Assembly: GCA_026986235.1 (NCBI GenBank)
Contig: JALSOY010000269.1
Coordinates: forward strand, 1 to 6,091
Reading direction: 5' to 3'
Length of the DNA stretch: 6,091 bases
Source: Caldifarciminota bacterium
GTDB lineage: Bacteria; Hydrothermota; Hydrothermia; B15-G9; WFZT01
Below are positions 1 to 5,652 of the stretch, in pieces. Made by a program: the position numbers and the translations under genes. The notes under the pieces are model-generated. The model saw only the letters and a list, made by a program, of their open reading frames with translations. It did not search any database and was not told the origin of the DNA. The number at the start of each line of letters is the position of its first letter. Position 1 is the stretch's first letter.

Positions 1-71
1 TCAAATCCACCTACTGTTACGACACTTCCCCTTGAGTTTATCTCAAAGTCGTTACCTGTTATTATCTTCAT
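1..71 (-). CDS. ribF: Bifunctional riboflavin kinase/FAD synthetase, N-terminal fragment (cut by window edge)
   Basis: Only the first 23 codons and two bases of codon 24 are present. The ATG (69-71) overlaps the truB stop as ATGA, and the frame stays open to the edge. The peptide begins MKIITGNDFE and reaches GSVVTVGGF at residues 15-23. This matches the first beta strand of the FAD-synthetase (FMN adenylyltransferase) domain, which in this family runs straight into an (F)DGVHxGH nucleotide-binding motif; the leftover GA is compatible with the expected Asp. RibF phosphorylates riboflavin to FMN and adenylates FMN to FAD in the cytoplasm. Position supports the call, since ribF directly after truB is a common bacterial order. 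No strong Shine-Dalgarno precedes the start, so translation is probably coupled to truB. The call rests on a short peptide plus context; the kinase domain cannot be seen. Confidence 0.8.
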   Translation of the reverse strand, partial: MKIITGNDFEINSRGSVVTVGGF

Positions 72-940
72 TGAGGCAGGACTCTTCTGGGATATACACC
101 ATCCCACTTGAGAAGGCCTATTCCCAGGAACTTTCCGGCTGGATCGTAAACCTTTACATGCTGAAAGGTTCTCGGGTTCCCTATTCTCTTCAGGATACCG
201 TTCAATCCAACGGGATTTCCGTTTTTAAAGTGCCAGGTTGCACGATCGTTGATAACGATAGAGGGCAAGTGCCTCAGCCCCTGATCAATGGGAATCACGG
301 CATCTTTCGTAATATCCTCAGGTTTAATTGCCTCCTCTATGGGAAAAGGGCCGATCCTGGTTCTTCTCAGTTCTTTAACAATTCCATAGGTCCCGAGCTT
401 TTCCCCTATATCCCGTGCGAGAGCCCTGATGTATGTGCCCTTGGAACACACAACATGGAGGTCTATTTCGTCCTCCCGGACACTGAGTACCTCGAGGTTA
501 TAAATGGTAACTCTTTTGGGTTTCGGAGTAACAAAAACTCCCTCGCGAGCAAGGTCGTACAGTCTCTGTCCCTTTATTCTGATAGCCGAAAATGAAGGCG
601 GTACCTGCTCGATCTCACCGAGGAAGTTTCTCAGGACATTTTTAAGATCTTCTTCATGAAAACTTACAACAGGTTTCCTGTCAATTACTTCCCCGGTCAC
701 ATCGAGTGTATCTGTTAAAACTCCAAGTTTTATTGTGGCAATGTACTCTTTATCCAGATCCATTATGAAAGGAATAAATCTCGTCGCCTTACCGATTCCA
801 AGGATAAGGAGTCCTGTTGCGTGAGGGTCAAGGTTCCCTGCATGGCCAATTTTTCTAACGCCGAGGGATTTCCTTGCTATCTTCACGACATCAAAGGAGG
901 TTATACCCTTTGGTTTATCAACAAGGAGAAATCCGTTCAT
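68..940 (-). CDS. truB: tRNA pseudouridine(55) synthase TruB
   Basis: Makes pseudouridine at U55 in the T-psi-C loop of tRNAs. The 290-residue product has the family layout. KPKGITSFDVV is at residues 9-19, and the catalytic-Asp motif reads GHAGNLDPHATG at 32-43 with D38 as the nucleophile. The Tyr motif is DKEY at 63-66, QVPPSFSAI covers 112-120 and KGTYIRALARDIG covers 167-179. A PUA-like C-terminal region follows from about 215, ending near the tail GVYPRRVLPQ. Length is normal for the family (about 290-320). One oddity is Asn36 where most TruB proteins have Thr (GHxGTLDP); the DNA reads AAC. The ATG (938-940) overlaps the rbfA stop by four bases (ATGA) and has no clear Shine-Dalgarno, so translational coupling to rbfA is likely. 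The stop in turn overlaps the ribF start. Family assignment is firm. Confidence 0.97.
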   Translation of the reverse strand: MNGFLLVDKPKGITSFDVVKIARKSLGVRKIGHAGNLDPHATGLLILGIGKATRFIPFIMDLDKEYIATIKLGVLTDTLDVTGEVIDRKPVVSFHEEDLKNVLRNFLGEIEQVPPSFSAIRIKGQRLYDLAREGVFVTPKPKRVTIYNLEVLSVREDEIDLHVVCSKGTYIRALARDIGEKLGTYGIVKELRRTRIGPFPIEEAIKPEDITKDAVIPIDQGLRHLPSIVINDRATWHFKNGNPVGLNGILKRIGNPRTFQHVKVYDPAGKFLGIGLLKWDGVYPRRVLPQ

Positions 941-1236
941 GGCAGATTAAGGATGTCAAGGTATTCAAAGGTGAGTTCAGGAGTAAACTTCATTCTCACC
1001 CTTTTGGCAACTACTGTCCTCAGGTAACCTTTTGCATGTTCAAGTCCGGCCGCTGCCTCCTCCCTGTCACCGAGTGTTCTGTAAAATACCCTGGCGTGTT
1101 TTAAATCATCCGATGTCTCTACCCTTATGATGGTGACATACCGGAGCCTTGGATCCCGTGCTTCGAACTCAATAGCTTCGGCGATAACCTTCTGGATCTC
1201 GTTACTTACTCGCTGGGCTCTTTTAAACGGTTTCAT
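937..1236 (-). CDS. rbfA: 30S ribosome-binding factor RbfA (short form)
   Basis: Assists late maturation of the 30S subunit and 16S rRNA 5' end; a single type-II KH-fold protein. I chose the ATG at 1234-1236 (MKPFKRAQRVSNEIQ), which has a good Shine-Dalgarno just upstream; an in-frame ATG at 1278 would lie inside lptD and add 14 unlike residues. The product is 99 residues. Family hallmarks are RVSNEIQKVI at 9-18, DPRLRYVTIIRVETSDDL at 28-45, the interhelical Ala-x-Gly kink AKG at 68-70 followed by YLR, and TPELTF at 85-90. It ends soon after this last strand (EYLDILNLP), without the usual C-terminal helix and tail; family members are commonly 115-135 residues. The TGA overlaps the truB ATG. 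The gene sits 19 bases after lptD. Identity is clear; the function of the short C-terminus is unknown. Confidence 0.94.
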   Translation of the reverse strand: MKPFKRAQRVSNEIQKVIAEAIEFEARDPRLRYVTIIRVETSDDLKHARVFYRTLGDREEAAAGLEHAKGYLRTVVAKRVRMKFTPELTFEYLDILNLP

Positions 1237-1242
1237 TTTGAT

Positions 1243-1251
1243 CACCCCTTT
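1243..1251 (-). promoter_or_regulatory. Shine-Dalgarno of rbfA
   Basis: On the minus strand AAAGGGGTG lies 6 bases before the ATG at 1236, within the 19-base lptD-rbfA gap and the final codons of lptD. It decides the rbfA start in favour of 1236 over the in-frame ATG at 1278. Confidence 0.75.
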
Positions 1252-1255
1252 TCGT

Positions 1256-3277
1256 TTAATGCGGTAAAAACAGGTCAAAAAAGCTCTTTTTAAATTTTAC
1301 ATCGGGCAGATTTTTTATCCAGATCTTAAAGTCATAACTCCAGACACCGTCTGCCCTTTTCCACCAGTTCAAATCCATTTTCCAGCAATGTAGATCCCTC
1401 TCCAGACCAAGGGATTGATCGTAAATTTTAAACTTAGCTGGATCAATATTCAAAGAATACCTGACCTTCCAGTTCTTCGTCAGGTTGCCTGTTAACTTCA
1501 GGTCCAGTCTGCTTACCGCCTTCTGGCCCAGTGCTCTGGAATAGTTGTATATGGCGTAAATTGAATAAGTTCTCCTGTCTGTCGTATCTCCCTCCCAGGT
1601 AAGGGAAAATTTCCTCGTGGCACTCAGCCTGTAACTCCTGTAATTGATCAGTTTTTTATATGGATCCACCGTCAGGTATCCTGTGAGTTTCACCGGCAGG
1701 GTGGGCAGAACGGAAAAAGAGAGGCCCACTGCACCAAGTTTCTTTTCATCTTTTAGAAAATCGTAGGATACCCTCGATGATACTGAAAGTAGATTTACCA
1801 CCTTACCGTTCCTTAATTTTGCGTCAAAATCATTGGAAATACTGATACTCCCATTTTTTCTCGCCTTGATGACACCGTATCCGTCAACAGGGTCAATCCT
1901 TCCCTGGTCTTTCTCCGGGGTATAGTTAAAACTGATTCCCGGTCTCATCGTGTGTCTGAATCTTTTAAATGGACCAAAGCCAAATCTGGAGTAACCGTAA
2001 ATTGTTGTGCTCATCTTCAAAGAGGTGGAATACACGAAAGTTAAGTAGTTCGGATTGCCTTCCCTGTCCCTATCGTAAAGGGTTGATCTGATAAAAAGCG
2101 AGGGATTTATGTTGAAATATCTGAAAACATGGAAGGGAAGCCTCATTCTGATGTTTGAATTGGCCACACTTCTCGTTTCCACACTGTCAATGATTCCGGT
2201 GGATATTCTCAGATATCTGAAATCACTGCTGCCGGAAAGGGGGCCATAGGAGATATTGAAAATGTTAATTTTGAAGTCCGGTAATGTGGAAGTTAACTTT
2301 CTCGTATCGAGATTACGGGTATCAATTAAAAGAAGGCTCATATTTGCAAATTTCCAGGATTTTGATATGTTGAGGAAGGAGGTCATCTCCCTTTTAAGCC
2401 ATTCAGCAGGAGTTTCTGAATAGTCCTCTATGTAAGTTTTGTCTGAAACAAAGTTCAGCCTCATCCTTGCCTTGAATCCATAAGGGAGGTTCTGAATGTG
2501 AAATCCCCTGAGGCTCCATCTCCTTTTCACGGGTAAAAATTCCTGGGCGAGTGTAAAGTCGAGATTACCGTCAAAAACTCTGTATTTTTTGTAAACAAAG
2601 TTTACCCCTGCCTGGATACCTCTCTTTTCCGTCAAATTAAGGGTGAAGGTAACATCGGCATAGTTACTCAAAACCCAGTAGTATGAAACATTTCTGAAGT
2701 ACTTACCGAGACTGGAATTGTAGCCGAAGTGAGGCGTTAGAAATCCGGATTTTCTTCCCTTTTTAACCGGGAAAAACCAGAAAGGTATGTAAATTACGGG
2801 TACTTCGTGAATGAAAAGGACGAGGGGACTCACTATGGCCATGTTTCCCCTTATAATCTTCATCTCTTTTGAATAAAAGTAATAATGGGGTGTATCGAGA
2901 TCGCAGGAAGTAAATGTCCCGTTCTCGATGTGCAGGATACTGTCAGTCACTTTGTACATCTTCTCTCCCCTCAAAAAACCTTTCTCAACATGGGACTCTC
3001 CGTGGAAGGATACCCCCTGATGTGTCTTTAAGCTGTAGAAAAGGGAATCTCCAAGAAGGGTGTCGTTCTCGACGATAAGTACCACACCTTTAAAAGCGAG
3101 TAAAAGTTTTTTCTGAACTTCGTAAACGATGGAGTCTGCCATGAGGGTTGTTGTCCCCTTATTTACAATCGCTGAATCTACGAGCACCACACGATTTTTT
3201 CCGGGATAGTAGTATAACTTCTGCGCCTTAAAGCTCGTTGTGGACGAAAAGAGGGTGAGGATAAGGAGAAAATGCAT
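1256..3277 (-). CDS. lptD: LPS-assembly outer-membrane protein LptD (OstA/Imp family)
   Basis: LptD is the outer-membrane beta-barrel that, with LptE, inserts lipopolysaccharide into the outer leaflet. The 673-residue product starts with a short hydrophobic export signal (residues 1-18, LLILTLF core) that oddly lacks Lys/Arg in its n-region. OstA-like jellyroll repeats follow at about 20-125 (LMADSIVYEV, LLGDSLFY). The family signature is present: P160-VIYIPFWFFPVKKG, then RKSGFL at 175-180 and TPHFG at 181-185, followed by alternating amphipathic strands to the end. There are two cysteines at key places, C125 (TFTSC) and C631 (LHCW). They fit the inter-domain disulfide partners known in E. 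coli LptD (C173 and C725), and the second N-terminal Cys seems absent. E. coli LptD has 784 residues. An in-frame TAA three codons before the ATG fixes the earliest ATG; the nearest GAGGG is 14 bases away, unusually far. First gene of the minus-strand unit. LptD is favoured over a generic OstA protein because of the RKSGFL block. Confidence 0.88.
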   Translation of the reverse strand: MHFLLILTLFSSTTSFKAQKLYYYPGKNRVVLVDSAIVNKGTTTLMADSIVYEVQKKLLLAFKGVVLIVENDTLLGDSLFYSLKTHQGVSFHGESHVEKGFLRGEKMYKVTDSILHIENGTFTSCDLDTPHYYFYSKEMKIIRGNMAIVSPLVLFIHEVPVIYIPFWFFPVKKGRKSGFLTPHFGYNSSLGKYFRNVSYYWVLSNYADVTFTLNLTEKRGIQAGVNFVYKKYRVFDGNLDFTLAQEFLPVKRRWSLRGFHIQNLPYGFKARMRLNFVSDKTYIEDYSETPAEWLKREMTSFLNISKSWKFANMSLLLIDTRNLDTRKLTSTLPDFKINIFNISYGPLSGSSDFRYLRISTGIIDSVETRSVANSNIRMRLPFHVFRYFNINPSLFIRSTLYDRDREGNPNYLTFVYSTSLKMSTTIYGYSRFGFGPFKRFRHTMRPGISFNYTPEKDQGRIDPVDGYGVIKARKNGSISISNDFDAKLRNGKVVNLLSVSSRVSYDFLKDEKKLGAVGLSFSVLPTLPVKLTGYLTVDPYKKLINYRSYRLSATRKFSLTWEGDTTDRRTYSIYAIYNYSRALGQKAVSRLDLKLTGNLTKNWKVRYSLNIDPAKFKIYDQSLGLERDLHCWKMDLNWWKRADGVWSYDFKIWIKNLPDVKFKKSFFDLFLPH

Positions 3278-3365
3278 TTTTATATTTTAATCCCTCAATT
3301 GCGGAACATGAACACCGGGTGAGAGGGTATCATCCCCCTTGGAGAAGTGGTATACCTCCCCTTTT

Positions 3366-3403
3366 AAAATCCCCCTTTGTCAAAAGGGGGATCAAGGGGG
3401 ATT
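3366..3403. repeat. Direct-repeat unit A of the palindromic cluster
   Basis: A 38-base unit: AAAATCCCCCTTT, loop, AAAGGGGGAT, then CA and AGGGGGATT. It matches unit B at 3445-3480 apart from a two-base length difference and changes in the loop and spacer. The 3' part in both fits AAGGGGGATNNAGGGGGATT. Confidence 0.8.
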
Positions 3404-3444
3404 CATCAAAAATCCCCTTTGGAGAAGGGGGATCATCCTCTCTC

Positions 3445-3480
3445 AAAATCCCCCTTGGTGAAGGGGGATACAGGGGGATT
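3445..3480. repeat. Direct-repeat unit B of the palindromic cluster
   Basis: A 36-base unit: AAAATCCCCCTT, loop GGTG, AAGGGGGAT, then AC and AGGGGGATT. It begins 79 bases after unit A in the same orientation, with a third hairpin between the two. Confidence 0.8.
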
Positions 3481-3512
3481 TAATTTCAATCGGTTCACAC
3501 CCTCTTAAGAAG

Positions 3513-3544
3513 GGAGAAGTGCCCGAAATTCAATCTGCTTCTCC
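3513..3544. repeat. Short inverted repeat upstream of gdhA
   Basis: GGAGAAG (3513-3519) and CTTCTCC (3538-3544) form a 7-bp inverted repeat with an 18-base loop. There is no T-run after it and it lies about 120 bases before the gdhA -35 box. It could be chance or a remnant of the neighbouring repeats, whose loops also contain GGAGAAG. Confidence 0.3.
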
Positions 3545-3668
3545 ACGCGGGTTTTGATGGATTCCACTTCTGTCAGAGAGTATAAATATTGATAAAAGGC
3601 AAAGAATTCACCACCGGACTGTTTACCCATCCAAAAAATTTGCATATTTAATTATAAGAAAAAATTCT

Positions 3669-3697
3669 TGACCGCACTGTAAGGCAAAATTATAATT
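3669..3697 (+). promoter_or_regulatory. Sigma-70-type promoter of gdhA
   Basis: TTGACC at 3669-3674, a 17-base spacer, and a consensus TATAAT at 3692-3697. Transcription would start near 3704, giving a leader of about 24 bases before the ATG at 3728. The -10 box is embedded in the palindrome AATTATAATT, which is also found at the cytochrome promoter downstream. Confidence 0.85.
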
Positions 3698-3716
3698 TGG
3701 TCGTAAACTCTTTGAA

Positions 3717-3723
3717 AAGGAGG
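3717..3723 (+). promoter_or_regulatory. Shine-Dalgarno of gdhA
   Basis: AAGGAGG ends four bases before the ATG at 3728, a strong match that fixes the start codon. Confidence 0.85.
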
Positions 3724-3727
3724 AGTC

Positions 3728-4993
3728 ATGGGAGCAAAAAGGAACCCATTTGAAATTGCGCAGGAGCAGCTGGACAGGGCAGCTGAAATCCTGAATCTGG
3801 ATCATGCTGCCCACATGTTGCTTAGAAAGCCAAAAAGGGAACTGCATGTACTCATACCAGTCGAGATGGACGATGGAACCGTTAAGGTTTTCGAAGGTTT
3901 CAGAGTCCAGTACAACGATGCAAGAGGACCGACAAAGGGTGGGATCAGGTGGCATCCCGACGAGACGATCGACACTGTCAGAGCCCTTGCAGCCTGGATG
4001 ACCTGGAAGACCGCCGTCGTTGACATACCTTACGGCGGTGGCAAGGGTGGCATTGTGTGTAATCCAAAAGAGATGTCACCCGCGGAAAAGGAGAGACTTG
4101 CCAGGGGATACATAAGGGCTCTTGGGAACTTTATCGGCCCGGAAAAAGACATTCCGGCCCCCGATGTTTACACAGACCCCCAGATCATGGCCTGGATGAT
4201 GGACGAATTCTCCACGCTGAGGGGATACTACTCTCCAGGTGTTATCACGGGAAAGCCGATTCCCATTGGAGGATCGCTGGGTAGAGGTGATGCCACAGCA
4301 AGGGGCGGAATGTATGTATTGAGAGAGGCAGCGAAGGTCCTCGGAATTGATCTTTCCAGTGCCACTGTTGCAATTCAGGGTTACGGGAACGCCGGCCAGT
4401 TCGCACATCAGCTTGTCGTTGACATGTTCGGCTCAAAAGTCGTCGCCGTGAGTGATTCCAAGGGTGGCATTTACTCCGAAAAGGGCTTAAAGTTCGAGGA
4501 TACTGTGAAGTTCAAGAGGGACAACGGCACTGTGGTGGGATTCCCCGATACGAAGGAGATCACCAACGAGGAGCTCCTCGAACTCGATGTTGATGTCCTG
4601 ATTCCCGCTGCTCTTGAAGATGTCATCACAGAGGAAAATGCACCGAGAATAAAGGCAAAGATAATTCTTGAGCTTGCCAACGGTCCCACCACGCCGGAGG
4701 CAGACATCATTTTACACAACAACGGTAAATTTGTTCTTCCAGACTTTCTTGCCAATGCGGGTGGCGTGACGGTTTCGTATTTCGAGTGGGTCCAGAACAT
4801 AACCGGCTATTACTGGACGCTTGAGGAAGTTCACGAGAGACTTGACCGGAAGATGACGAAGGCATTTCATGATGTTTACGAAGCTTATAAGGCCAAGAAT
4901 GTTGATCCGAGAACAGCGGCCTATCTGGTGTCAGTAGCGAGGGTTGCAGAGGCGATGAAGCTACGCGGGTGGATAAAGAAGGTTTACAGGTAG
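3728..4993 (+). CDS. gdhA: Glutamate dehydrogenase, NAD(P)-dependent, hexameric type
   Basis: Reversibly converts glutamate to 2-oxoglutarate and ammonia with NAD(P). The 421-residue protein is the size of the small hexameric enzymes of Pyrococcus and Thermotoga. N-terminal substrate domain (about 1-180): GPTKGGIRWHP with K70, MTWKTA with K94, PYGGGKGGI with catalytic K106, and PAPDVYT with catalytic D146. The Rossmann domain (about 185-340) has IQGYGNAG with the dinucleotide loop at 218-223 and VAVSDSKGG with D243 at the end of the second strand. ELANGPTTPEAD (315-326) and LANAGGVTVSYFEW (341-354, S350) complete the active site. All expected catalytic residues are present, so it should be active. 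Cofactor preference cannot be read safely: D243 may favour NAD, but enzymes with similar loops use both. It is monocistronic by appearance, with its own promoter and a strong hairpin terminator. Leu and Val dehydrogenases are excluded by length and the GPTKGGIRWHP block. Confidence 0.96.
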   Translation: MGAKRNPFEIAQEQLDRAAEILNLDHAAHMLLRKPKRELHVLIPVEMDDGTVKVFEGFRVQYNDARGPTKGGIRWHPDETIDTVRALAAWMTWKTAVVDIPYGGGKGGIVCNPKEMSPAEKERLARGYIRALGNFIGPEKDIPAPDVYTDPQIMAWMMDEFSTLRGYYSPGVITGKPIPIGGSLGRGDATARGGMYVLREAAKVLGIDLSSATVAIQGYGNAGQFAHQLVVDMFGSKVVAVSDSKGGIYSEKGLKFEDTVKFKRDNGTVVGFPDTKEITNEELLELDVDVLIPAALEDVITEENAPRIKAKIILELANGPTTPEADIILHNNGKFVLPDFLANAGGVTVSYFEWVQNITGYYWTLEEVHERLDRKMTKAFHDVYEAYKAKNVDPRTAAYLVSVARVAEAMKLRGWIKKVYR

Positions 4994-5000
4994 AGTTTAC

Positions 5001-5039
5001 AGGGGGCGGAGGCCCTGCGGGCCTCCGCCCCCTTTCCTT
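5001..5039 (+). terminator. Rho-independent terminator after gdhA
   Basis: GGGGGCGGAGGCCC (5002-5015) pairs perfectly with GGGCCTCCGCCCCC (5019-5032) around loop TGC, plus an A-T pair at 5001/5033. The 14-15 bp stem is almost all G/C and begins 8 bases after the stop codon. The tail is TTTCCTT, a weak T-tract, but the stem is very stable. Confidence 0.85.
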
Positions 5040-5066
5040 GAAAAATTCCACCACCGTAATTATAAT
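5038..5066 (+). promoter_or_regulatory. Sigma-70-type promoter of the tetraheme cytochrome gene
   Basis: TTGAAA at 5038-5043, a 17-base spacer, and TATAAT at 5061-5066. The -35 box begins inside the T-tail of the gdhA terminator, so the two transcription units are packed end to end. The predicted leader is about 22 bases. The -10 region repeats the AATTATAATTT of the gdhA promoter (5058-5068 and 3689-3699). Confidence 0.82.
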
Positions 5067-5080
5067 TTCCGCAAGATATC

Positions 5081-5088
5081 AAGGAGGT
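5081..5088 (+). promoter_or_regulatory. Shine-Dalgarno of the cytochrome gene
   Basis: AAGGAGGT lies six bases before the ATG at 5095. It selects this start over the longer open frame that reaches back into gdhA. Confidence 0.88.
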
Positions 5089-5094
5089 AGCAAG

Positions 5095-5646
5095 ATGAGT
5101 AGATTCCTTAAAATTGCAATATCTCTTATCATCCTCGCCGGATTTTCACACGCAGGTGAGAAAACCTTCAAATATGTAGGAGTAAAAGCCTGTAAATCCT
5201 GCCATTCTTCAAAGCGCCGCGGAAACCAGTACGGCATCTGGCTAAAGGTTCCCCACCACGATGCCTACAAGGTTCTTGCCACGGATAAGGCAAAGGAAAC
5301 CGCGGAAAAGATGGGAGTCACAGGCGATCCACAGAAATCACCCAAATGCCTCAAGTGCCACACCACCGCCTACGGCGTTGACAAAAGTCTGATTGCTCCT
5401 ACCTTCAAGATTGAAGACGGCGTTCAGTGTGAAGCCTGTCATGGCCCCGGCTCTGCTTATAAAAAGTTCTCCATCATGAGAAAAATCTACCAGGGTAAGC
5501 TCAATCCTGCAGATTATGGCCTGAATCCAAGTCCTGACGAGAAGACCTGTAAGAGGTGTCACAACGAGGAGTGTGCAAACTACAAGACCTTCAATTTCGA
5601 AGAGTTCTTCAAGAAAATCGCCCATCCCATTCCCAAAAAAGGGTAG
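5095..5646 (+). CDS. Exported tetraheme c-type cytochrome (cytochrome c554-like family)
   Basis: A 183-residue precursor. Residues 1-20 form a Sec signal peptide: R3 and K6, hydrophobic IAISLIILAGF, cleavage probably after SHA (A20|G21). Four CxxCH haem-attachment motifs follow: CKSCH at 33-37, CLKCH at 85-89, CEACH at 112-116 and CKRCH at 152-156. Candidate distal ligands are H54/H55 (PHHDAY) and H177 (IAHP). GVQCEACHGPGS and the C-terminal KKIAHP are typical of a widespread c554-related family of small periplasmic multihaem cytochromes. Its likely job is electron transfer in the periplasm or at its membrane face; the partner and donor cannot be told from sequence. One extra cysteine (C160) follows the fourth haem. 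I chose the ATG at 5095 because of its signal peptide, Shine-Dalgarno and promoter. It is followed by a palindromic hairpin and seems to be its own transcription unit. No cytochrome-maturation genes are nearby. Confidence 0.92.
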   Translation: MSRFLKIAISLIILAGFSHAGEKTFKYVGVKACKSCHSSKRRGNQYGIWLKVPHHDAYKVLATDKAKETAEKMGVTGDPQKSPKCLKCHTTAYGVDKSLIAPTFKIEDGVQCEACHGPGSAYKKFSIMRKIYQGKLNPADYGLNPSPDEKTCKRCHNEECANYKTFNFEEFFKKIAHPIPKKG

Positions 5647-5652
5647 TTTTCA

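Larger units (their letters stand above)
3321..3480. repeat. Cluster of C5/G5 palindromic (REP-like) repeats
   Basis: Four related hairpin units built on ATCCCCCTT-loop-AAGGGGGAT. (1) 3332-3353 is a degenerate copy with loop GGAG. (2) 3369-3392 has a perfect 10-bp stem and loop GTCA. (3) 3412-3433 has loop GGAG and one C missing on the left arm. (4) 3448-3469 has a perfect 9-bp stem and loop GGTG. Copies 2 and 4 carry an extra AGGGGGATT tail. The outer parts of copies 1 and 3 are in inverted orientation: GAGAGG...ATCCCCCTT at 3321-3340 matches the reverse complement of 3425-3444. Similar C5/G5 palindromes are scattered between genes in many bacterial genomes and may be spread by REP-associated transposases. 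No transposase is in this window, so the class is inference. Confidence 0.8.
3278..3727. other. 450-base divergent intergenic region between lptD and gdhA
   Basis: No credible protein or RNA gene was seen here. From left to right it holds the lptD leader (an A/T-rich stretch and a distant GAGGG at 3292-3296), the palindromic repeat cluster at 3321-3480, and a less structured stretch at 3481-3660 with one 7-bp inverted repeat. It ends with the gdhA promoter and ribosome-binding site at 3669-3723. A minus-strand promoter for the lptD unit must lie in or near here, but I found no convincing -35/-10 pair. The best -10-like boxes are TATACT (complement of 3579-3584) and TATAAT (complement of 3651-3656), both with poor -35 partners. 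Confidence 0.7.

Noticed and set aside
32..595. A 187-codon plus-strand open frame at the left end
   Set aside because: It is antisense to truB, whose protein has all TruB motifs; the antisense product has no recognisable features and no ribosome-binding site.
1237..1278. Longer RbfA starting inside lptD
   Set aside because: The extra 14 residues do not resemble RbfA, and a strong Shine-Dalgarno sits just before the ATG at 1236.
3321..3480. CRISPR array
   Set aside because: The repeats are palindromic hairpins with 9-10 bp stems, few copies and no regular unique spacers; no cas genes are present.
4982..5003. Direct repeat GTTTACAGG at 4982-4990 and 4995-5003 around the gdhA stop
   Set aside because: Nine bases repeated once with no other structure; most likely chance or a minor local duplication.
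4076..5054. Several minus-strand open frames of 60-115 codons across gdhA
   Set aside because: They lie opposite a fully conserved glutamate dehydrogenase, have no recognisable motifs and start without Shine-Dalgarno sites.
4969..5094. N-terminal extension of the cytochrome frame back into gdhA
   Set aside because: It would translate through the gdhA terminator and bury the signal peptide; the ATG at 5095 has a promoter, a strong Shine-Dalgarno and a proper signal sequence.
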